The notes below the pieces were generated by a model that saw nothing but the letters and a program-made list of their open reading frames with translations, was not told where the DNA came from and made no database searches. 36,037 nt of DNA from DATAEU01 sp046724395 (lineage in GTDB: Bacteria > Actinomycetota > UBA4738 > HRBIN12), in NCBI GenBank assembly GCA_046724395.1, contig JBKOWM010000070.1, forward strand, positions 1-36,037, in the 5' to 3' direction. The translations under genes were made by a program, and so were the position numbers. Numbering within the stretch: position 1 is the first letter of the stretch; each line of letters opens with the position of its first letter. Shown in pieces: positions 1 to 6,861 of the stretch.

Positions 1-40
1 TCGCGATATCGATCCTGGGTCCGCCGTTCGGAACACCGCG

Positions 41-57
41 TATGCTCCGCGCGGAGG
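41..57 (+). promoter_or_regulatory. -10 box and ribosome binding site of the first acyl-CoA dehydrogenase
   Basis: TATGCT at 41-46 fits the TAnnCT -10 form seen repeatedly in this window. GGAGG at 53-57 lies 8 nt before the ATG at 66. No convincing -35 is visible. The spacing of -10, Shine-Dalgarno and ATG is the same as at 9000-9027. Confidence 0.5.
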
Positions 58-65
58 TGACCGTG

Positions 66-1241
66 ATGGCCTACCCGATGACCGACGCGGACGAGGCGAT
101 TCAGGACAAGGCGCGCCGCTTCGTGGACACCGAGCTGATCCCGTTCGAGCAGCACGCCGAGCTGCACGGTGGGGAGCTCCCGCCCGGCGTCGAGGACCGG
201 CAGAAGCAGATGCTTCGGGATCTCGGGCTGTCGGCGATCAACATGCCGACGGAGCTCGGTGGCGACGGCCTCATGATGTTCCAGCAGGTGCTCGTGATGG
301 AGCAGTTCGGCCGTGTCACGAACGCCCTGGGGTGGATCCTGTCCACGGGGCCGCGGTGGGCCGTCGAGGTCTTCGACCGCGATCAGATCGAGCGGTACCT
401 GAAGCCGATCGTCCGCGGCGAGATGCACGAGTGTTACGCGATCACCGAGCCCGGTGCCGGCTCGGATGTCAATGCGATCGAGGCGACCGCGAAGCGGGAC
501 GGCGACGAGTACGTGTTGAACGGCCGGAAGTGGCACGTCACATCGTTCAACAGGGCACACATCGTGTTCTTCCAGGGCGAGCTGCTCGGCGGTGAGCACG
601 AGGGGGAGCACGCGCTGTTCATCGTCGAGAACCCGACGCCCGGGATGAAGCTCGTTGCCGATCCGCCGTATTCGCACACGTACGCGCACCACCACGCGAT
701 CCTGGATTTCGACGATGTTCGGATTCCCTCCGCCAATCTCGTCGGCGCCGAGGGCGACGGCATGGGTTTCACGTACGCGTGGTTCCGATACGAGCGCCTG
801 ATGATCGCGGCGAGGTGTTGCGGTGCCGCCGAGCGGTTGATCGACGACGCGACCGCGTTCGCCAAGGAGCGCGTGCAGTTCGGGCAGCCAATCGCCGAGT
901 TCCAGGCGATCCAGCACATGCTCGCCGACTCACTGACCGAGCTCTGGGCGGCGCGCCTGATGACGTATCGGCTGGCGCAGGAGATCGACGACGGCGTCGA
1001 CGTCAAGGTCCAGCACGCGCACTGCTCCATGGTCAAGCTGTACGCGAGCGAGATGGTCGGCCGCGTGGCCGACCGAGCGGTTCAGATCTTCGGCGGGCGG
1101 GGCTACATGCGCGAGAACGTGGCCGAGCGCTTCTACCGCGAGGTCCGGGTCGATCGCATCTGGGAGGGTACGTCGGAGATACAGCGGAACATCGTGTTCG
1201 CTCAGCTGGCGAAGCGCGGCGCCCAAGCGCTCGCCGGCTGA
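66..1241 (+). CDS. acyl-CoA dehydrogenase
   Basis: This 391-aa flavoenzyme is predicted to introduce an alpha-beta double bond into an acyl-CoA thioester using FAD, passing electrons to electron-transfer flavoprotein. The length is normal for the family and all three domains are present: helical N-terminus, middle beta domain with YAITEPGAGSD at about 124-134, and C-terminal helical domain. The family's catalytic base is seen as Glu367 in RIWEGTSEIQ, and FGGRGYMREN precedes it. I chose ATG 66 because GGAGG (53-57) sits 8 nt upstream; GTG 63 is possible, and an ATG at 42 lies inside the promoter. The gene stands alone on the left edge and converges with the molybdoenzyme gene. It resembles the second dehydrogenase at 13387-14562. 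The acyl substrate (short-chain, branched or aryl) cannot be read from the sequence. Confidence 0.93.
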   Translation: MAYPMTDADEAIQDKARRFVDTELIPFEQHAELHGGELPPGVEDRQKQMLRDLGLSAINMPTELGGDGLMMFQQVLVMEQFGRVTNALGWILSTGPRWAVEVFDRDQIERYLKPIVRGEMHECYAITEPGAGSDVNAIEATAKRDGDEYVLNGRKWHVTSFNRAHIVFFQGELLGGEHEGEHALFIVENPTPGMKLVADPPYSHTYAHHHAILDFDDVRIPSANLVGAEGDGMGFTYAWFRYERLMIAARCCGAAERLIDDATAFAKERVQFGQPIAEFQAIQHMLADSLTELWAARLMTYRLAQEIDDGVDVKVQHAHCSMVKLYASEMVGRVADRAVQIFGGRGYMRENVAERFYREVRVDRIWEGTSEIQRNIVFAQLAKRGAQALAG

Positions 1242-1291
1242 GCGGTCCGCGCCGCTTTCAGAGCGTCGCGACGCCGAGATCATCGAGCGAG

Positions 1292-2308
1292 TCAGGAGAG
1301 CGGGAACGGCGGCTGCCACCACCACGGCGTGGACGCGGCCTCCACCGACGTCACCCACTTGACCCACCAGAAGCCGCGGCGGCCGGGCGCGACGATTCGC
1401 ATCGGCGCGCCGTGCCCGAGCGAGAGCGGTGCTCCGCCGACGCGAAGCGCCAGGAGCAGGTGATCGGCGTCCGATACCGGGAAGCGGCGCGAGTAGCCCG
1501 TCTCCGACCGGACGAGGATGCTTCGCGTTTCGTTGTCGCCAGGGAGCAGGCGCGACAGCAGAACGCCCCGCCACTCCTGCGTCGAGGACCACCCTCCCGT
1601 GCAGTCCAGGACCGCTCGAACGTCGTCGTCGAACCTCGCGAGCTCGTCGAGCGACCAGCGCCGGGCGCCGTCCGGTGTGAGGACCTCCAGGCCCCGGCTC
1701 GGGTCGACCGCGGGCACGGCATCGTTCAGCCATTGCGTCACCGGCATCCGGCCCGGATCGAACGAGGCGACCTCGTATGACCCCGTCCCCCGACGGTCTG
1801 CGCCGGGGAGCGACAAGCCGCTCATGATGACCGCGACGGCTCCGTAGCTCGCAAGCGTGGCGCCTCCGAGCATCCCCGCCCGGAGAACTGTGCGGCGCGA
1901 GAGATCCGTGCGCCGAGGCGCGACCGGCCGGGCGGCGACGTGCCAGACGAACAGCGGGATCGACGCGAGCGCCGCGGCGACGTGCGCCTGCATCGCGGTC
2001 ACCGCTCCGAGCGTTCGGGCGAGCCCTGTCGAATGCAGGATCCCCGTCGAGACCGTGACGACGATGGACATTCCGAGCGCGACCGACGGCCACGATCGCG
2101 GGCCCGGGCGGCGACGCAGCCCACGCCGCGCAATCGCGGTCTTCCATGGCGACACGAGTACGAGCGCGAGTCCCGCCGCCGCGTGCGCACCGGCGATCCA
2201 TCCGACCCATTCCGCTCCCGTCGCGAAGGCCAGTGCCCCGGTCAGCAGCGCGGCCGGGACGGCCGCGGCGAGCGCGAGGTTCGTCCGTCGCGATCCGCGA
2301 AGGCGCAT
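1292..2308 (-). CDS. membrane-anchored molybdopterin oxidoreductase, sulfite-oxidase fold
   Basis: The 338-aa protein has two parts. Residues 1 to about 130 contain about four hydrophobic helices with His42, His92, His109 and His123, which could hold b-type haem (inference). Then comes a twin-arginine-like motif, SRRTVLRAG (Arg138-Arg139), followed by a hydrophobic stretch at about 145-165 and a soluble C-terminal domain. That domain has DCTGGWSSTQEW with Cys236, the expected molybdenum-ligating cysteine of the sulfite oxidase/YedY fold. The catalytic domain is probably outside the cytoplasmic membrane. I start at ATG 2308 because TACGCT lies 6 nt upstream, predicting a leaderless mRNA; the 36 residues that an upstream start would add do not look like protein. 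The substrate is unknown. An S- or N-oxide reductase is as likely as a sulfite oxidase. Confidence 0.82.
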   Translation of the reverse strand: MRLRGSRRTNLALAAAVPAALLTGALAFATGAEWVGWIAGAHAAAGLALVLVSPWKTAIARRGLRRRPGPRSWPSVALGMSIVVTVSTGILHSTGLARTLGAVTAMQAHVAAALASIPLFVWHVAARPVAPRRTDLSRRTVLRAGMLGGATLASYGAVAVIMSGLSLPGADRRGTGSYEVASFDPGRMPVTQWLNDAVPAVDPSRGLEVLTPDGARRWSLDELARFDDDVRAVLDCTGGWSSTQEWRGVLLSRLLPGDNETRSILVRSETGYSRRFPVSDADHLLLALRVGGAPLSLGHGAPMRIVAPGRRGFWWVKWVTSVEAASTPWWWQPPFPLS

Positions 2309-2314
2309 CCCTCG

Positions 2315-2320
2315 AGCGTA
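2315..2320 (-). promoter_or_regulatory. -10 box of the molybdoenzyme gene (leaderless)
   Basis: On the minus strand TACGCT is followed by 6 nt and then ATG at 2308, so transcription would begin at or next to the start codon. No good -35 was found. Confidence 0.45.
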
Positions 2321-2446
2321 TGTCCGATCGGCGATCGTGTGCTCAGGCACTCCCGCGAGCACCGGCGGCCGCGGTGAATGCGCGAACGTCTCGCATGGCA
2401 CGCGGGAACGATGCATTCCGATACGCCGGATGCATCAGCCTCGCCG

Positions 2447-3598
2447 TTAGGCCGATGCGCCCACGATCCGGTCATAGGCGTGCGGGTCGGTTGCACCTTC
2501 GGTGATGAGCAGAAGGACTCGTGCGCTCGCCCCCAACCCCAGTGCCGCGACGAGCCGCGGAGCGTGGTGCATCACCGCCAGCAAACCCGCGAGCGCCGCA
2601 GCGCCGGTTTCGCCTGCCTCGACACCTTCGCTCGCCAGGACCCGCATAGCGTCGCAGACGAGCGCATCGTCAATCGCGGCGAACGTCCGGAAGGTCGACG
2701 CCACTGACGGCAGCGCGACGAGCGACGGCATCCCGCAGTTCAGTCCGGCCATGATGGAGCGATGCGGCCCCGGAACGTTCGTAGGGCGCCCGCGGGAGAC
2801 GGAGGCAAGCACGCACGCGGCAGTCGCCGGCTCGACGCCGAGGAGCCGTATCGACTGGACGCTTCCACTCCCTCGCGCCCATTCAGCGGCCGCGGCGCCG
2901 AGAGCGCCGACCCCAAGGGGCACGGCTACGACATCCGGCGTCGAAGGCAACTGATGACCCGCCTCACGGAAGATCGTGCCGTAGCCCTCGATGATCCACG
3001 TCGGGATCGTCTCGTAGCCCGGCCACGAGGTATCCGAGATGACGAGCGTGGTCCGGCGATCGCATACCGCCGCCCGTCGGACGGCATCGTCGTAGGAGCC
3101 GTCCACGACCGTTACGGCCGCGCCTTCCGCCCGGATCGCTCGGATCCGGGCTTGTGCCGTCCCGTCGGGAACGAGGACCTCGGCGCGCAGTCCCACCCGA
3201 CGCGCGAACCATGCGAGGGCACGACCATGGTTGCCGTCCGTGGCGGTGCGAAGGATGAGAGGTCGATGAGGTTCCAGGGCGCTCTTCAGCTCATCGGTCG
3301 TCTGCCAGTCGGGCTGCCCTCCCAGCCGCTCGCAGATCGCCCGATAAGCCGCCCAAGACGCCCCGAGAATCTTGAACGAGGGCAGCCCCAGCCGAGAGGA
3401 CTCATCCTTGGCCCAGATCTCTCCCACGCCCAGCATGGCGGCGAGCCGCGGGAGCGATCGCACTGGCGTCTGTTGATAGCCCGGAAGCCGGCGATGGAAC
3501 GAAATTGGGTCTTCCCCTGTCGTTGTATCGACTGCGTGGTCGCGCCACCGCATCGGGTCGTTCACCATGAACCGCAGATAGGGGAGAGGTGACTTCAC
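2447..3598 (-). CDS. diaminopropionate ammonia-lyase-like PLP enzyme
   Basis: The 383-aa protein belongs to the fold-type II PLP enzymes. It carries the marks of the diaminopropionate ammonia-lyase (DpaL/YgeX) branch: KDESSRLGLPSFKILGASW with the PLP-binding Lys76, the phosphate/substrate loop TATDGNHG at 119-125, and MAGLNCGMPS at 283-292. That family turns 2,3-diaminopropionate into pyruvate and two ammonia. A related ammonia-lyase or threonine-dehydratase-like activity is possible. GTG 3598 is preferred because it overlaps by 4 nt (GTGA) the stop of a short upstream ORF with a good ribosome binding site, which points to translational coupling. ATG 3568 is the alternative. The molybdoenzyme gene lies downstream on the same strand but has its own -10 box. 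Confidence 0.85.
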   Translation of the reverse strand: MKSPLPYLRFMVNDPMRWRDHAVDTTTGEDPISFHRRLPGYQQTPVRSLPRLAAMLGVGEIWAKDESSRLGLPSFKILGASWAAYRAICERLGGQPDWQTTDELKSALEPHRPLILRTATDGNHGRALAWFARRVGLRAEVLVPDGTAQARIRAIRAEGAAVTVVDGSYDDAVRRAAVCDRRTTLVISDTSWPGYETIPTWIIEGYGTIFREAGHQLPSTPDVVAVPLGVGALGAAAAEWARGSGSVQSIRLLGVEPATAACVLASVSRGRPTNVPGPHRSIMAGLNCGMPSLVALPSVASTFRTFAAIDDALVCDAMRVLASEGVEAGETGAAALAGLLAVMHHAPRLVAALGLGASARVLLLITEGATDPHAYDRIVGASA

Positions 3599-3786
3599 GG
3601 CTTCAACGCACGGCCACCGACCCCGAGCGCCAAGACGATGGCGGCCGAGAGCCGCTCGCGTATCGGTCGGCTTGCGCGATCGCGGATCCGGCCATCATCC
3701 CGGCGAAGCCCGGTGAAGAGCCAGCGCGCTGCGACTTCGATGAGGGAAGATCGCATCTGCACACAGGTTTCAATCATGCGCTGCAC
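3595..3786 (-). CDS. possible 63-aa leader ORF coupled to the PLP enzyme
   Basis: GTG 3786 is preceded by GGGGAG with a 5-nt spacer. The 63-aa frame ends with a TGA that overlaps the GTG start of the downstream ammonia-lyase-like gene by 4 nt. I recognise no family. The peptide is basic, with one hydrophobic stretch near its C-terminus (about 47-55), and shows no signal peptide. The ribosome binding site and the overlap favour a translated ORF, either a small protein or a device that delivers ribosomes to the next gene. The unremarkable composition keeps confidence moderate. Confidence 0.42.
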   Translation of the reverse strand: MQRMIETCVQMRSSLIEVAARWLFTGLRRDDGRIRDRASRPIRERLSAAIVLALGVGGRALKP

Positions 3787-3938
3787 AGGGACTCCCCGCC
3801 ATAACGCGCGACCTACGGCTGACGGAAATATCGTTTGAATCGCGAGCCGCTAACGACCGGGACCCGCCGCCTCCAGGCCGACCAAACGCACCGCCCGAGC
3901 ACCGAACGTGAGAGACTGCACGGCGTGGCGGAGTCCAA
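3787..3938. other. non-coding gap upstream of divergent genes
   Basis: This 152-bp stretch must hold the promoters for the Mth938-like gene (+) and the 63-aa ORF/ammonia-lyase unit (-). It has a small AT-richer patch around 3820-3838 but no -10/-35 pair I would defend. I see no RNA gene here. Confidence 0.4.
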
Positions 3939-4283
3939 ATGATCGGATTCGAGTTCGGCTCGATCGAGATCGGCGGCACGACCTACGAGCATGACGTGGT
4001 GATCGACCGCGGCCGCATCCGCAAGCGGAGGAAGGGGCCGTCCAAGCCTCTGCGATCCCGGTATGGGCACACCCCGCTGTCGTCGGCGGAGGACATCCCC
4101 TGGAATTGCCGGCGCCTCGTCGTCGGAACGGGTGCCGATGGCCGCCTGCCGGTGGTCGACGAGGTCGTTCTTGAAGCCGAGCGCCGCGGTGTCGATCTGT
4201 TCGTCGCGCCGACGCGCGAGGCGATCGAGGAGCTCGCGCGAACGCCCGAGGGCACGAACGCGATCCTGCACGTCACGTGTTGA
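3939..4283 (+). CDS. Mth938-like domain protein
   Basis: The 114-aa protein matches the Mth938-like/DUF498 family along its full length. It opens with FGSIEIGGTTYEHDVVI, then RKRRKGPSKPLR, then HTPLS, IPWNCRRLVVGTGADGRLPV (about 53-72), and ends with TNAILHVTC. The human relative is AAMDC. The biochemical role of the family is not settled, so I assign none. It is expected to be cytoplasmic, with no signal or membrane segment. ATG 3939 has GGAG (3929-3932) 6 nt upstream. The gene is monocistronic and converges with the TetR gene. Confidence 0.88.
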   Translation: MIGFEFGSIEIGGTTYEHDVVIDRGRIRKRRKGPSKPLRSRYGHTPLSSAEDIPWNCRRLVVGTGADGRLPVVDEVVLEAERRGVDLFVAPTREAIEELARTPEGTNAILHVTC

Positions 4284-4339
4284 CGGACCGCCGCCGCACA
4301 CGTGACCGCGTCGGCGAACAGTCGGCTCGACCTTGGGCG

Positions 4340-4966
4340 CTACGCCGGTGCCGGTTCGAGCTCGAAGCCGAGCTCGCGCGCCGCGACCTCCATGCACGCG
4401 CGGTGCATCCGGTGCGGCGTCACCTGGCTGTCGTTCATGATGACCTGGATCGCCAGGCCGTCGATCAGCGATCCGACGCGAAGTGCGAGCTCGTCTGCGT
4501 CGCCCGGGAGGAACTCTCCGGCGGCCTGCCCCGCGCGGATAATGTCGGCGATCGACTGGCGCCACCGCTGGTCGAGCGCTTCGCGGTCCTTGGCCATCTG
4601 CGGGTCCCGGAGCGCGCGGACCCACACCTCGATCCAGAGCGCCCACTCGTCGAGGCGGCCGTACTCCGGTAGGTATCCGGGGACGGACAGGTCGACGAGC
4701 CGGCGGAGCTGTTCGGGGGCGCTCGGGATGCGGCGGATCTCCCGCGACATCCGCAGATAGAACTGGTCGTTGGCGTACATCAGCGCCTCCGAGAGCAGCC
4801 GGTCCTTGGACTCGAAGTAGTACAGGATGAGCCCGGGTGATACCCCGGCGGTCTCGGCCACGTCCGAGATCCGGGTCTCGGCGAGCCCTCGCTCGGTGAT
4901 GACCCGCGCCGCGGCGTCCAGGATCTCCTGGTGGCGATCCTTCGGCGGCCTGGGGCGAGTCGTCAC
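4340..4966 (-). CDS. TetR-family transcriptional regulator
   Basis: This 208-aa regulator has an N-terminal TetR helix-turn-helix at about 13-59 (ILDAAARVITERG, then ISDVAETAGVSPGLILYYF) and a BetI-like ligand-binding C-terminal region. It most likely acts as a repressor released by a small ligand. GTG 4966 is chosen because AAGGAAG lies about 7 nt upstream. The gene is divergent from the PYROXD2-like/acyl-CoA synthetase unit. The 224-bp gap holds three versions of one palindrome, and a fourth copy sits in the promoter of the second PYROXD2-like gene. It therefore probably controls itself and both units. The ligand is unknown; a CoA thioester or the pathway substrate are reasonable guesses. 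Confidence 0.92.
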   Translation of the reverse strand: MTTRPRPPKDRHQEILDAAARVITERGLAETRISDVAETAGVSPGLILYYFESKDRLLSEALMYANDQFYLRMSREIRRIPSAPEQLRRLVDLSVPGYLPEYGRLDEWALWIEVWVRALRDPQMAKDREALDQRWRQSIADIIRAGQAAGEFLPGDADELALRVGSLIDGLAIQVIMNDSQVTPHRMHRACMEVAARELGFELEPAPA

Positions 4967-4998
4967 GCTGCGTCTTCCTTTCCGGGCCCCTCGGGTCC

Positions 4999-5011
4999 TG
5001 AACGGCGGTCA
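4999..5011. promoter_or_regulatory. operator-like palindrome 1 (TetR leader)
   Basis: TGAACG-G-CGGTCA; the half-sites match at 5 of 6 positions. It lies 33 bp upstream of the TetR start, in its leader region, where binding would give autorepression. Confidence 0.45.
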
Positions 5012-5036
5012 GTCGACGGGCCCGCGAGGCCGATCT

Positions 5037-5050
5037 TGAACGTCCGTTCA
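5037..5050. promoter_or_regulatory. operator-like palindrome 2, perfect
   Basis: TGAACG-TC-CGTTCA is a perfect 6-2-6 inverted repeat midway between the divergent TetR and PYROXD2-like genes. It is the best candidate for the primary TetR operator. Confidence 0.65.
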
Positions 5051-5104
5051 GCGGACGATACGCCGTTTCGCTGCGGTGTCAATGCGTCTGAGCGCGCATG
5101 CGGC

Positions 5105-5134
5105 TTGACTGGCCGTTCAAACGTGCGGGAGAAT
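5105..5134 (+). promoter_or_regulatory. promoter with embedded operator for the PYROXD2-like/acyl-CoA synthetase unit
   Basis: TTGACT at 5105-5110 is a good -35, and GAGAAT at 5129-5134 is a passable -10 with an 18-bp spacer. TTGACTGGCCGTTCAA (5105-5120) overlaps the -35 and spacer. It repeats the TGAACG/CGTTCA symmetry imperfectly (6 of 8 half-site positions), so a bound TetR would block RNA polymerase. Confidence 0.5.
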
Positions 5135-5190
5135 GCGGCCGTTTGCGCCCGGAGGGGCGAGGGGCCACGATCGGAAGGGGTGACGGCTCC

Positions 5191-6822
5191 ATGGCCAACA
5201 CGTACGACGCCATCGTCATTGGCGGGGGGCACAACGGTCTCATCAGCGCGGGGTTCTTCGCGAAGGCGGGGGCCCGGACCGTCGTTCTCGAACGGCGCGA
5301 CCGCACCGGCGGTGCGGCCGACACGAGCAGCCCGTGGCCCGACCATCCCGACTTCAAGGTCTCGACCTACTCGTACGTGATGAGCCTGATGCCGCCGACG
5401 GTCATCCGGGAGCTGCAGCTCGCCCGACACGGGTACAACGTCGTTCCGTTCGGCCCGTATTACCAGGCGTTCCCGGACGGGCGCTCGATCACCGTGTACG
5501 CCGACGACGCCGCACGCTCGTACGAGAGCATCGCCAAGTTCTCGAAGAAGGACGCCGACGCGATGCCGGAGTGGGAGGCGTGGCTCAAGAACGTCGCCGA
5601 CGTCCTCGGCCCGCTGCTGCTGCGCGTCCCGCCGAAGCTCGGATCGATGGCGCCCGGCGACCTGATCGAGACCATCGCGACGGCGTGGAGGACTCGCAAG
5701 CTCGGCGTTCGCGGCGTCGGCGACGTCACGAAGCTGTTCACGATGAGCGTCTCGGATCTGCTGAACGAGTGGTTCGAGTCCGACGCCATCAAGGGGATGC
5801 TTACGGTCAACGGCATCATCGGCACCTGGGCGGGACCGGACGAACCCGGGACCGCGTACGTGATGTTGCATCACTCGATCGGCGACGTCGGCGACGGGCA
5901 CCTCGGCTCGTGGGGATACCAGCAGGGCGGCATGGGCGCCGTCTCGGCGGCTTGCCGTCGTGCCGCCGAGTCGTTCGGAGCCGAGATCCGAACGAACGCG
6001 AGAGTCGAGAAGATCCTGACACAGGGCGGACGGTTCCGCGGCGTCGTGCTCGAGGGCGGCGAGGAGTTGCGCGCGCCCGTCGGCGTCACGACGATCCACC
6101 CGAAGATCGCGTTCCTCGATCTCATCGATCGGAGCCAACTGCCGCAGACGTTCGTCCGCGACATCCAGCGGTGGAAGACGCGGTCGGGCGTGGTGAAGAT
6201 CAACGTCGCGATCAGCGAGCTGCCCGACTTCATCGCCGACCCGGGGACGAACCAGCAGGATCATCACACCGGCTCCGTCGAGCTCTGCTTCTCGCCGCAG
6301 TACGCCGAGGAGGCGTTCCAGGACGCGCACATGGGACGCAAGGCCTCGACGCGCCCGTTCGTCGATGGCGTCATTCCGACGACACTCGACAAGGAATTGA
6401 TGCCCGAGGGCGTGCACTTCTTCTCCATGTACACGCAGTGGGTCCCCGACGACTGGAACAAGGAGCCGCATCGCAAGGAGCTCGAGGAGTATGCGGACCG
6501 GATCTTCGACGGCTACAACGAGCTCGCGCCGAACTTCAAGGCGTCCGTCATCGACCGGCAGATCATCGGTCCGTACGACATGGAGCAGGACGTCGGCCTC
6601 ATTGGGGGCAACATCTTCCACGGCGAGCTCTCGGTGGATCAGCTGTTCCACATGCGCCCGGCGCCCGGATACGCCGACTACCGGACGCCGATTAAGGGCC
6701 TGTACCACGGCTCGTCCGCGACGCACGCGGGTGGCGGCGTGTGCGGAATTCCGGGTTGGCAGGCGTTCCGCCAGGCGAAGAAGGACAAGGTCGTCGCGTC
6801 GCGCAGCCGGCAGCAATCGTGA
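5191..6822 (+). CDS. PYROXD2-like FAD-dependent oxidoreductase (paralogue 1)
   Basis: This 543-aa flavoprotein has an N-terminal FAD-binding Rossmann motif (IVIGGGHNGLISAGFFAKAG, about 8-27), LERRDRTGGAADTS after it, and the C-terminal FAD signature near HAGGGVCGIPG. Length and motifs place it in the phytoene-dehydrogenase-related group that includes mitochondrial PYROXD2, not among true carotenoid desaturases; no carotenoid genes are nearby. The reaction is unknown, presumably dehydrogenation of a small substrate. ATG 5191 has GGAAGGGG (5173-5180) 10 nt upstream; the reading frame continues upstream without protein-like character. The acyl-CoA synthetase follows after 39 bp. A close paralogue lies at 18780-20420. 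Control by the divergent TetR is likely from the operators between the genes. Confidence 0.88.
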   Translation: MANTYDAIVIGGGHNGLISAGFFAKAGARTVVLERRDRTGGAADTSSPWPDHPDFKVSTYSYVMSLMPPTVIRELQLARHGYNVVPFGPYYQAFPDGRSITVYADDAARSYESIAKFSKKDADAMPEWEAWLKNVADVLGPLLLRVPPKLGSMAPGDLIETIATAWRTRKLGVRGVGDVTKLFTMSVSDLLNEWFESDAIKGMLTVNGIIGTWAGPDEPGTAYVMLHHSIGDVGDGHLGSWGYQQGGMGAVSAACRRAAESFGAEIRTNARVEKILTQGGRFRGVVLEGGEELRAPVGVTTIHPKIAFLDLIDRSQLPQTFVRDIQRWKTRSGVVKINVAISELPDFIADPGTNQQDHHTGSVELCFSPQYAEEAFQDAHMGRKASTRPFVDGVIPTTLDKELMPEGVHFFSMYTQWVPDDWNKEPHRKELEEYADRIFDGYNELAPNFKASVIDRQIIGPYDMEQDVGLIGGNIFHGELSVDQLFHMRPAPGYADYRTPIKGLYHGSSATHAGGGVCGIPGWQAFRQAKKDKVVASRSRQQS

Positions 6823-6861
6823 GGTGATCGCCGGCCAGGGCCGCAAAGAGCCGGAGTCGGC

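Noticed and set aside
1239..1258. Terminator hairpin after the first acyl-CoA dehydrogenase
   Set aside because: The stem is only 5 bp (AGCGG/CCGCT) and has no real T-tract; it is too weak to list.
2309..2416. 36-codon N-terminal extension of the molybdoenzyme
   Set aside because: It runs through a -10 box and has no protein-like character; ATG 2308 fits the leaderless pattern.
5191..6822. Carotenoid (phytoene) desaturase
   Set aside because: Motifs and length fit the PYROXD2 group better, and there are no crtB, crtE or other carotenoid genes in the window.
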